Assembly (NCBI GenBank): GCA_031253655.1
Contig: JAIRVY010000064.1
Span: 1 to 44,242 of the forward strand
Source of the DNA: Bacteroidales bacterium
Lineage (GTDB): Bacteria; Bacteroidota; Bacteroidia; Bacteroidales; WCHB1-69
DNA: 44,242 nucleotides
Reading direction: 5' to 3'
Positions 26,670 through 34,020 of this stretch are shown in pieces. The stretch's first letter is position 1. Each line of letters begins with the position of its first letter. A program made the position numbers and the translations under genes. The notes beneath the pieces are model-generated. The model worked only from the letters and a program-made list of their open reading frames with translations, was not told where the DNA came from and made no database searches.

Positions 26670-27800
26670 TCATTTTATTTTGTCTTGTTTCTTCGCTTTT
26701 TCATCTGCAACTTTACCCCGTAAGTGTGTCTCGGCAGTTATTCCCTCTTTAATTTCCACAAAAAAACCGTCGGAAAGTCCAATTTTAACTTGTGTTTTGA
26801 TATATTTTTCCTTTTCTTCTTTAGCAGGGTTTTCAATATAAACAAATGCTGAGTCGGTAGCAAACTCCAACACAAATTCGGGAACAGCCAACACTTCTTC
26901 TGCTTTTTCTGTAACAATCTCACCATTAGCACTATACCCCGATCGGATAAAACTACCCTCCTTGTTTTTCGTTACAGCTGCTTTCACCTGAAACAACGTA
27001 GCGCCGCTCTCCATCGTTCCCTTGGGGGAGATATATTCCAATTTCGCTTCAAAATCTCCATCCTGAATAGCACCGATGATTAGTTTTACTTGATTGCCGA
27101 CACTAATTCTACCCACTTCGGTTTCATCCACTTTTCCCACAAAAATCAGGTCGTTCATATTGGCAATGGTGGCGATAGTGGTGCCATCATTAAACGTATT
27201 TGCCTGAATTACAGAATTTCCTACTTTTACCGGAACATCCAAAATCATTCCCGAAACTGTAGATTTTACTAAGGTATTGCTATACTGTTCGGTGTTTTTT
27301 GAGATACCTTCCTTAATAATTTGTAGATTTTCCTGCGCACTGTTAAAACCTTCTTTAGCAGTTTTTAACTGAGTTTGTGCCTGTTCAAAGCTCTCTTTGG
27401 AAGCAACCCCCGACTGAAACAACCTTTCCACCCTGTCGAAATTGTTATGTGCCTGTTCTAAATTAATTTCCGAGGTTTTTAAATGTGATTCCGCGCTGTT
27501 TAGCTGGGCAATATCCGGTATTACTTTCACTTTTGCAATAATATCTCCACTTTTTATCAGTTGCCCGGCTTCTTTATAAACTTCTACAATGATTCCTGAA
27601 ATTTGTGGTTTGATGGCAACTTCATTTCTGGGCTCTACCACTCCCGTAATGATAGTTTTTTTCTCAATGGTTTTGATTTCAGGCATAACGGTTTCATATT
27701 TAATCTCTTTGGTTCGTGATTTATTCCACAAAAAAACAAAGGTTCCTATCAAAACAATACCGAAAACGATAAACATAAAGATTTTAAGAATTTTTTTCAT
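26670..27800 (-). CDS. efflux periplasmic adaptor (MacA/HlyD type)
   Basis: A 376-residue membrane-fusion protein. An N-terminal membrane anchor (IFMFIVFGIVLIGTFVFLW) is followed by a biotinyl-lipoyl-like half (VAIKPQISGIIVEVYKEAGQLIKSGDIIAKV), a helical hairpin (about 105-180), the second lipoyl half (TVSGMILDVPVKVGNSV) and a beta-barrel. It would bridge an inner-membrane exporter to an outer-membrane channel. The usual neighbours (MacB-type ABC permease, TolC) are not encoded nearby, so its partners are elsewhere or lost. Confidence 0.88.
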   Translation of the reverse strand: MKKILKIFMFIVFGIVLIGTFVFLWNKSRTKEIKYETVMPEIKTIEKKTIITGVVEPRNEVAIKPQISGIIVEVYKEAGQLIKSGDIIAKVKVIPDIAQLNSAESHLKTSEINLEQAHNNFDRVERLFQSGVASKESFEQAQTQLKTAKEGFNSAQENLQIIKEGISKNTEQYSNTLVKSTVSGMILDVPVKVGNSVIQANTFNDGTTIATIANMNDLIFVGKVDETEVGRISVGNQVKLIIGAIQDGDFEAKLEYISPKGTMESGATLFQVKAAVTKNKEGSFIRSGYSANGEIVTEKAEEVLAVPEFVLEFATDSAFVYIENPAKEEKEKYIKTQVKIGLSDGFFVEIKEGITAETHLRGKVADEKAKKQDKIK

Positions 27801-27941
27801 TTGATTATATTTTTTTATTTGGTTTATTATTTATTGATACTCAGTGTGCTTTTGAAAATAAGAGTTTACTGTATTTATTTTTTGAACTATTGGTACTAAG
27901 GAGAATTTCGAAAATAAGGGTGTAGTGTATTCTCATAATTT
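27801..27941. other. intergenic stretch with degenerate direct repeat
   Basis: Two copies of a sequence around GAAAATAAG (27854-27862 and 27910-27918) are followed by partly matching TGTATT segments, 56 bp apart. GAGAAT and ATTCTC (27901-27906 and about 27927-27932) could pair. No -7 box for the adaptor gene is evident. Confidence 0.35.
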
Positions 27942-28529
27942 CTAATTATTAATTCGTAACTGCACAAAACAGTGTCTGCATATTGGTTCGTAGGCATCTT
28001 TTTCTCCCAGAAGCACTTGTTTGTCGCCGGCAACTATTCTATGCGAATAGTGGGCAAGGTCTCCGCAACGGGTGCAAATGGCGTGAACCTTGGAAGAATA
28101 TTCGGCGATTGCCATTAGTTTGGGCATCGGACCGAAAGGATTGCCTAAATAATCCATATCCAAACCAGCCACGATGACTCTTATTCCAGCATTTGCCAAT
28201 TTATTGCACACTTCCACAATTCCCTGGTCGAAAAACTGAATTTCGTCAATTCCCACTACTTCAACGGTTTCCATTGAAACATAGAGTAGTATTTCTGAGG
28301 CGTTGTGAACGGGAGTAGAGGGCATTGCAGAGGCATCGTGCGACACCATCTCATTTTCCGCATAGCGCGTATCCATCGCGGGTTTAAAAAGTTCTATCTT
28401 TTGTTTGGCAAACTGTGCGCGCTTGATCCTTCGCAGTAACTCCTCCGTTTTTCCGGAAAACATTGATCCGCAGATTACTTCTATCCATCCTCTTTTATTC
28501 GACCGGTTGGCTTTGGTTTCTAAAAACAT
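27942..28529 (-). CDS. tdk: thymidine kinase
   Basis: A 195-residue type II thymidine kinase for dTMP salvage. The P-loop is [12 protein letters not shown], the Walker B/lasso region is [11 protein letters not shown], and a four-cysteine zinc site is formed by CTRCG with CRHC. The substrate-binding segment [18 protein letters not shown] is intact. Length is normal. It lies downstream of the ABC exporter gene on the same strand, separated by a short heptamer array. Confidence 0.96.
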   Translation of the reverse strand: MFLETKANRSNKRGWIEVICGSMFSGKTEELLRRIKRAQFAKQKIELFKPAMDTRYAENEMVSHDASAMPSTPVHNASEILLYVSMETVEVVGIDEIQFFDQGIVEVCNKLANAGIRVIVAGLDMDYLGNPFGPMPKLMAIAEYSSKVHAICTRCGDLAHYSHRIVAGDKQVLLGEKDAYEPICRHCFVQLRINN

Positions 28530-28540
28530 CGATATAAATA

Positions 28541-28568
28541 TTAAATGTTAAATATATAATGTTAAATT
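28541..28568. repeat. TTAAATG heptamer array at the exporter stop codon
   Basis: Four units in 7-bp register (TTAAATG, TTAAATA, TATAATG, TTAAATT) span the spacer between tdk and the ABC exporter gene. The last unit contains the exporter's TAA stop (28562-28564, minus strand). Confidence 0.65.
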
Positions 28569-30265
28569 TCAATGATTTGGCTCACCTCTTTTATTGAAGA
28601 TAATCGGTGAGTAATGATGATAACTGTTTTATCTTTCATGAGTTCAGTAACAGCAGCCAATACTTTTTTGCCTGATTCCAGGTCTAATGCGCTGGTAGCT
28701 TCATCTAAAATCAATATAGGGGCGTTTCGCAAGATGGCACGTGCTATACTTAGCCGCTGCCGTTGCCCACCCGAAAGCGACAATCCTCTGTCACTCAAAA
28801 CCGTATCAAACTGTTGGGGAAGTGCCTCTATAAATTCCAAGGCTTGTGCCGCCTTTACTGCCTCTCTCATTTTTTCAGCAGGCACATTTTGCAACCCATA
28901 TACAATATTATTATGAATAGTATCATTAAACAACACAATATCCTGAGTAACCAATGCAAAAAGTCCTCTTAAATCATCAATCACATAATTTTTTACATTT
29001 ATTCCATCAATTAATATTTCGCCGGAAGATACCTCGTAAAATCTGGGCAGCAGGTCTATCAACGTGCTTTTTCCTGAGCCCGATGCACCAACAATAGCAC
29101 ATATTTCCCCTTTTGTTATGGTAAAAGACATATTATCAATCACTTTTACCCCATCTAGGTAAGAAAAGGAAACATTTTTATACTCAATTTGATGTTTGAA
29201 ATCGTTAACAGGTATTGCATTTTCAACTTGTACAATTTTTTCATCTGCGTGAAAAATCTCTTCCACTCGTTCCAGTACCGCCATACCTCTTTTGTAGTTG
29301 GCAAAAGCGGTAGCTATATTTTTTGCAGGGTTAATAATTTGAGAAACAAGCGCGAGATAGACTATAAAAAGTGACGCTGACAAAGAACTTGTTCCATTAA
29401 ACACTTGCAAACCGCCAAACACTAATATTGTCATCACCACGGCAACTCCTAACACTTCACTCAACGGGGAAGCCATGTCAATATGCCACAATATGTGTTT
29501 GTATAACTTTGAGTATTTTTTATTTTCCTTATCAAAAATATTTGCAGCATGTTGTTGTGCGTTTAAACCTTTTATGATTCTTAGTCCTGATAATGACTCC
29601 TCAACATGTGCAAACATATCTCCCAAACCCTCTTTCGATGCCACTGCCTTTTTCTTTAGTTTTCGCGAAACTAACGAAATAAAAAATCCAGCCACGGGAA
29701 GCAAAAACAAAGTGAAAATGGTTAACTGATAATCAATAAAGAATAATGTAACAAGATAAATTATCACTGCAATTGGCTCTGTAAGAAATTGCTGCAAAGA
29801 TCTCAGTAGTGTATTTTCCAATTCCTGCACGTCATTCACAGCTCTGGAAATAATATCTCCACGCTTGCGTTGCGAAAAATAAGAAAGTGGCAAGATTGTA
29901 ATTCTTTCATACACTTCATTTCGAAGCGTTTGAATAAATCTCCCTTTAATTGTTGCCATGAGCCAAGATGAGAGCACAGTAAACAAATTCTTCAAAACAA
30001 GAAACATTATTACAATAACGACCATAACCGACAATGAGATAGCTAATATTTGAATGTCAACTATTTTTGAGAGATTTGTAATAAAAAATTTATTTAAGAG
30101 AGATAATTCTGATAAATCTTTTCCAAAAAGTAATATGAACAGGGGTTCTAATAAAAAAAGCAGAAGAATAGAAAAAATAACCGCTGCAAGATTGCTCAAA
30201 AATATTGCACAAAATCTTGATTTATAATTTTTTACTCTTGAAAACAGACTATGATATGCTGGCAA
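28562..30265 (-). CDS. MsbA-like ABC exporter, short C-terminus
   Basis: A 567-residue half-transporter with a six-helix membrane domain (first about 310 residues, with FSQRKRGDIISRAVNDVQEL as a coupling segment) fused to an ATPase. Walker A is GASGSGKST, the signature LSGGQRQRLSIARAIL, Walker B ILILDEATSAL and the switch THRLSS. It could flip lipid A-core or lipids, or export drugs. The protein ends at KEVSQIIEI, about 30 residues before the usual end of this family (the segment after the 'IIVL' strand). Its stop codon is inside a heptamer array, so the tail was probably lost there. All catalytic motifs remain. Confidence 0.9.
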   Translation of the reverse strand: MPAYHSLFSRVKNYKSRFCAIFLSNLAAVIFSILLLFLLEPLFILLFGKDLSELSLLNKFFITNLSKIVDIQILAISLSVMVVIVIMFLVLKNLFTVLSSWLMATIKGRFIQTLRNEVYERITILPLSYFSQRKRGDIISRAVNDVQELENTLLRSLQQFLTEPIAVIIYLVTLFFIDYQLTIFTLFLLPVAGFFISLVSRKLKKKAVASKEGLGDMFAHVEESLSGLRIIKGLNAQQHAANIFDKENKKYSKLYKHILWHIDMASPLSEVLGVAVVMTILVFGGLQVFNGTSSLSASLFIVYLALVSQIINPAKNIATAFANYKRGMAVLERVEEIFHADEKIVQVENAIPVNDFKHQIEYKNVSFSYLDGVKVIDNMSFTITKGEICAIVGASGSGKSTLIDLLPRFYEVSSGEILIDGINVKNYVIDDLRGLFALVTQDIVLFNDTIHNNIVYGLQNVPAEKMREAVKAAQALEFIEALPQQFDTVLSDRGLSLSGGQRQRLSIARAILRNAPILILDEATSALDLESGKKVLAAVTELMKDKTVIIITHRLSSIKEVSQIIEI

Positions 30266-30288
30266 TGGGAATTAATTTTTATCAGAGC

Positions 30289-30323
30289 AAAAATACAAGA
30301 ATATTTATTTTTTTCTACTTTTG
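30289..30323. promoter_or_regulatory. divergent promoters of exporter and dipeptidase genes
   Basis: Minus-strand TATTTTTG (30289-30296) faces the ABC exporter gene and plus-strand TACTTTTG (30316-30323) faces the C69 dipeptidase gene. The two boxes are only 19 bases apart, so the two polymerases would compete. Confidence 0.6.
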
Positions 30324-30367
30324 CCCTCTTTTGAAAATAAAAACATCAATTATTAAAAATTTATCTT

Positions 30368-32107
30368 ATGAAAAAATTAATTCTTTCCGCGGTATTTATG
30401 TTGTTATTCGCAGCTTTTTTGCCAACTTTTGCATGTACGAATTTTATTGTAACCAAGGGTGCCAGTAAGGATGGCTCCGTAATGGTTTCCTATTCAGCAG
30501 ATTCTCATACTCTGTATGGCGAGCTGTATCATTGGTCTGCAGCTACTTATCCCGCCGGCACCATGATGGATGTAATTGAGTGGGATTCCGGGAAAAAAAT
30601 GGGACAAATACCCCAAGTTACCCAAACCTATAATGTAGTAGGAAATATGAACGAGTTTCAAGTTTGTATTGCAGAAACTACCTTCGGAGGACTTGATACT
30701 TTGAAAAATCCCAATGGAATTATGGATTATGGTTCTTTGATTTACATCACTTTACAACGAGTAAAAAGTGCCCGCGAAGCTATTAAATGCATAAGCGAAT
30801 TATTAGATGCCCACGGGTATTGCAGTTCGGGCGAATCTTTTTCAATTATTGATAAACATGAAGCATGGATTTTTGAGATGATAGGAAAAGGAGAGCAAAT
30901 GCTGGATGCCAAAGGAAAACCTGTAAAAGGCTGGACAAAAGGTGCTGTGTGGGTAGCAAGACTTATTCCCGACGGTTATGTGAGCGGACACGCAAATCAG
31001 GCGCGCGTACAAACTTTCCCCTTAGCAGACGGAAAAATATCGATTACCAACAGGCAGTTCGATAAATTGTACAACCCGGAGGTAACCACCATCTATTCCT
31101 GGGATATTATCTCTTTTGCAAGGCTAAAAGGATTATATCCAAAGGATGTCTCTGATGCGCAGTTTAGTTTCAGCGATATTTATGCGCCGATGGATTTTGG
31201 CGCTGCACGCTACTGCGAAGCACGCGTTTGGGCAGGATTCCTAAGATTAAACAAAGAGGAGATGCTTCCCTACGAAAGTTATGCTCGCGGCGAAGATCTG
31301 ACAAACCGTATGCCGTTGTGGATATTACCAAAAGAAAAAGTTGACCTTCGCAATGTGATGCAACTAATGCGCGACCACTACGAAGGCACTTCTATGGATA
31401 TGACCAAAGATTTGGGCGCAGGTCCGTATGAATGGCCTTACAGATGGCGCCCGATGAGTTGGAGCGTTGATGACGAAAAATACATTCACGAACGCGCCAC
31501 GGCGACCCAACAAACAGGATTCTCGTTCATCGGACAAGCCCGCAGTCAATACCCTGACGGTTTTGGTGGCATCTTATGGTTTGGCGTGGATGACGCAGCA
31601 AGTTGTTGTTACGTGCCGATGTTCTGCTGTATTACGTCAATTCCGGAACCCTTTAAAGAAGGAAATGGCTCAATGATAGAATACTCCACAACAGCAGCCT
31701 TTTGGACTTTTACAAAGGTAAGTAACTATGTGTATACAAGGTATAACGCTATGATTAAACATGTTATCGAAAAACAATATCTTTGGGAAAACAAAAGTAT
31801 TGATGAAATCAACAAAATGACCCCCTATATTGTTAATCTATTCAATACAGACCCTCGAAAAGCGGTTGACCAACTTAACAATTTTTCATATCAACGCTCA
31901 CATGATGTTGTAAATGAATGGAATAAACTCTTTGAATATCTTTTAGTAAAATACCACGACGGAAATATAAAAAAAGAGGAAAACGGCAAATTTATTACCA
32001 ACGGAAATGAAAAGCCACAAGTAGTATTTCCTGAACAACCAAAATATCCAGATTATTGGTATCGTATGATTGTGAATGACTGCGGTCCGAATATTAAAGC
32101 GAAATAG
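30368..32107 (+). CDS. secreted C69-family dipeptidase
   Basis: A 579-residue N-terminal-nucleophile peptidase of the PepD/C69 family. The signal peptide (KLILSAVFMLLFAAFLPTFA) is cut directly before Cys23, which begins CTNFIVTKGASKDGSVMVSYSADSH and acts as the nucleophile. It would release dipeptides from peptides in the periplasm or outside. GEIYHWSAATYPAG-type segments and the ETTFGGLDTLKNP block match the family; length is normal for the longer bacterial forms. Its own -7 box lies 45 bases upstream. Confidence 0.92.
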   Translation: MKKLILSAVFMLLFAAFLPTFACTNFIVTKGASKDGSVMVSYSADSHTLYGELYHWSAATYPAGTMMDVIEWDSGKKMGQIPQVTQTYNVVGNMNEFQVCIAETTFGGLDTLKNPNGIMDYGSLIYITLQRVKSAREAIKCISELLDAHGYCSSGESFSIIDKHEAWIFEMIGKGEQMLDAKGKPVKGWTKGAVWVARLIPDGYVSGHANQARVQTFPLADGKISITNRQFDKLYNPEVTTIYSWDIISFARLKGLYPKDVSDAQFSFSDIYAPMDFGAARYCEARVWAGFLRLNKEEMLPYESYARGEDLTNRMPLWILPKEKVDLRNVMQLMRDHYEGTSMDMTKDLGAGPYEWPYRWRPMSWSVDDEKYIHERATATQQTGFSFIGQARSQYPDGFGGILWFGVDDAASCCYVPMFCCITSIPEPFKEGNGSMIEYSTTAAFWTFTKVSNYVYTRYNAMIKHVIEKQYLWENKSIDEINKMTPYIVNLFNTDPRKAVDQLNNFSYQRSHDVVNEWNKLFEYLLVKYHDGNIKKEENGKFITNGNEKPQVVFPEQPKYPDYWYRMIVNDCGPNIKAK

Positions 32108-32157
32108 TGAATAAGTATTGCGAATAGTGATTAGTGAATAGCAATTCATAATTTGCA
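32103..32157 (+). repeat. AATAGTG-type array upstream of folP
   Basis: AATAGTG occurs at 32103-32109 and 32123-32129, followed in 7-bp register by ATTAGTG, AATAGCA, ATTCATA and ATTTGCA. One unit has lost a base. The first unit overlaps the dipeptidase stop codon. Confidence 0.6.
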
Positions 32158-32195
32158 GTTAAAAACGTTAAAACTTATTAACCTATAAACTAATA

Positions 32196-33008
32196 ATGTT
32201 TTCCCTCTGTCTCAAACAACAACTCCTCTCTTTAGATACTCCGATAATTATGGGAATCCTCAACATTACTGAGGATTCCTTTTTTGACGGTGGAAAATAT
32301 TTGTCAGAAACTGCTGCTTTGAAGCGTGTGGAGCAAATTTTAGAAGAGGGGGCCACGATTGTAGATTTGGGTGCAGTTTCTACTAAACCAAATGCAATTG
32401 GAATTAGTGAAAATCAAGAGTTTGAAACTGTATATAAATATCTAAAACTTATAGTTTCGCATTTCCCGGAGGTGCATATTTCTGTAGATACCTTTAGGTC
32501 GAAGGTAGCAGATATGGCAATCAAGGAAGGGGCTGCAATGATAAACGATGTTACTGGCGGAGCAGATGAGAGTATGTTTCACGTGATTGGAAAAAATAAT
32601 ATTCCATACGTTTTAACCCATAATAACCATAACAATCCGCTGCAAACAAAAGAATTGATTCCTAATATTCTTTCCTTTTTTGGAGATAATATTGAAAAAC
32701 TGATTTCAAGCGGTGTTAAAGATATTATCATTGACCCTGGTTTTGGATTTGGAAAAACTTTAGAACAAAATTACTATCTATTACGTCAGCTTAAAACTTT
32801 CTCAATGATTAACTATCCGGTGTTAGTCGGAATTTCAAGAAAATCGATGATACAAAAAGTATTAGGTGTAACCTCTTCAGAAACTTTATGCGGAACGGTT
32901 GCACTGAATTTGTTTTCTCTTTTTCAGGGTGCCAATATTTTACGGGTACACGATGTGAAACAGTGTGCCGAATGCATCAAGTTATTTAACTTAATATATT
33001 CACAATAA
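32196..33008 (+). CDS. folP: dihydropteroate synthase
   Basis: A 270-residue TIM-barrel enzyme joining p-aminobenzoate to the pterin diphosphate in folate synthesis, the sulfonamide target. Signatures are MGILNITEDSFFDGGKY, VDLGAVSTKPNA (where most have GGESTRPG, a slightly unusual loop), ISVDTFRSKVA, INDVTGG, IDPGFGFGKT and LVGISRKSMIQ. The canonical GGxSTRP serine-threonine pair is kept as ST. It is followed directly by the cysteine-rich lipoprotein gene with its own promoter. Confidence 0.95.
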   Translation: MFSLCLKQQLLSLDTPIIMGILNITEDSFFDGGKYLSETAALKRVEQILEEGATIVDLGAVSTKPNAIGISENQEFETVYKYLKLIVSHFPEVHISVDTFRSKVADMAIKEGAAMINDVTGGADESMFHVIGKNNIPYVLTHNNHNNPLQTKELIPNILSFFGDNIEKLISSGVKDIIIDPGFGFGKTLEQNYYLLRQLKTFSMINYPVLVGISRKSMIQKVLGVTSSETLCGTVALNLFSLFQGANILRVHDVKQCAECIKLFNLIYSQ

Positions 33009-33081
33009 GCAATTTAAAAAATTAATACTACGATTTTTTTGTTAAAATAACTAATAATAAACATTTGTATATAATATTTTA

Positions 33082-33089
33082 TATTTTCG
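33082..33089 (+). promoter_or_regulatory. -7 box for the cysteine-rich lipoprotein gene
   Basis: TATTTTCG, the same variant box as before rho, is 59 bases before the ATG at 33148. A TTTG at 33064-33067 is 14 bases upstream, closer than usual. Confidence 0.45.
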
Positions 33090-33147
33090 CGGTGCTAATT
33101 TGAACAATTTTTTAATTCATATTATTCACATAAAAAAAATTATTATT

Positions 33148-33585
33148 ATGAAAAAATTTATGATTTTATTGGCAGTTGTATGCCTAATCTTTGTTTCTTG
33201 CGGAAACAAAAAACAACAAATTGAACAAGTTGAAGAAACTTGCTGCACTGAAATTTTAGCGAAATGGGATACTTTTGCTGATTTAGACGAAGAGGGTCAA
33301 ATTGCACTTGTAGCCGAAATGAAAGCTTACCTAGATGAGTGTAAAGCCAAATGCGAATCAAAATGCACCAAAACAGAGGGGGAAGAAGTTGCTGAAGACG
33401 CATGCCCCGGAAAAGCTGCTAAATGTGCCGAAAAAGCTGCAAAATGTGCTGAAATTAAAACTAAATGGGAAGAGTTTGATAACCTTCCTTTAGAAGAACA
33501 AAAAGCTTTATTAGATCAAATTTTGGAACACAAAGCAAAATGCAACAAAAAAGAAGCTGCCACTGAAGAAGAAGTAACTGATTAG
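33148..33585 (+). CDS. cysteine-rich lipoprotein with duplicated helical module
   Basis: A 145-residue lipoprotein: MKKFMILLAVVCLIFVSCG gives a lipobox with Cys18. The mature part is helical, charged and holds nine more cysteines (32, 33, 65, 69, 73, 86, 93, 100, 132). Two modules align: C33...C65 (CTEILAKWDTFADLDEE...) and C100...C132 (CAEIKTKWEEFDNLPLE...), both with exactly 31 residues between the cysteines and 12 of 33 identical. Each module looks like a helical hairpin closed by a disulfide or a metal. A KAAKCAE repeat joins them. I recognise no family. The start at 33148 was chosen because it begins the signal peptide. Confidence 0.8.
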   Translation: MKKFMILLAVVCLIFVSCGNKKQQIEQVEETCCTEILAKWDTFADLDEEGQIALVAEMKAYLDECKAKCESKCTKTEGEEVAEDACPGKAAKCAEKAAKCAEIKTKWEEFDNLPLEEQKALLDQILEHKAKCNKKEAATEEEVTD

Positions 33586-33604
33586 TTTTTTCAAAACACT
33601 TACA

Positions 33605-33636
33605 AAAAGGGCTTCCGGATTTGGAAGCCTTTTTTG
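33605..33636 (+). terminator. intrinsic terminator of the lipoprotein gene
   Basis: GGCTTCC pairs with GGAAGCC around a six-base loop, extended by A-T pairs and followed by a T-run. It is 20 bases past the stop codon. Confidence 0.85.
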
Positions 33637-34020
33637 TATTGTACAAGACCTCATCACTTCACCACTTTCCTAATACAACTTCCCCTCCACAAAATCCACA
33701 CAAACAAAATATGTGCAAGGTAATGGTTTTAGTGGTATAAATAATAACATTTTTAAGCATTTTTTTTTTTTTAAAAAGATAATTTCCTTATATTCAAATG
33801 GAAAAATTATCAACCTTATTTTGTTAATCTTTTTAACGAAATATAGAAAAGAAATCCATAGCGAAATATATTTTAGCCGAAGTTTGTGACTCCAATGCGA
33901 TAATTTTAACTACTTGATTTTCAAGATTTTCAAACAAACTCCTAATCTGTTTTCCAAAAAAAGCATATAAAGTCATTTTTTTTAAAAAATTAGTTTGTTG
34001 ATATTGAAAAAATTAGGATT
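33637..34020. other. long leader/intergenic region before nrdJ
   Basis: This 384-bp AT-rich stretch has no gene. It contains a run of 13 Ts (33760-33772) and a direct repeat of CGAAATATA (33837-33845 and 33862-33870), 25 bp apart. I found no clean TAnnTTTG box and no cobalamin-riboswitch-like structure. The paired repeat could be a regulator site for the reductase gene, but its sequence does not convincingly match an NrdR box. Confidence 0.4.

Noticed and set aside
33637..34020. Cobalamin riboswitch before the B12-dependent reductase
   Set aside because: I could not find a B12-box-like sequence or a supporting stem arrangement, and mutB also lacks one.
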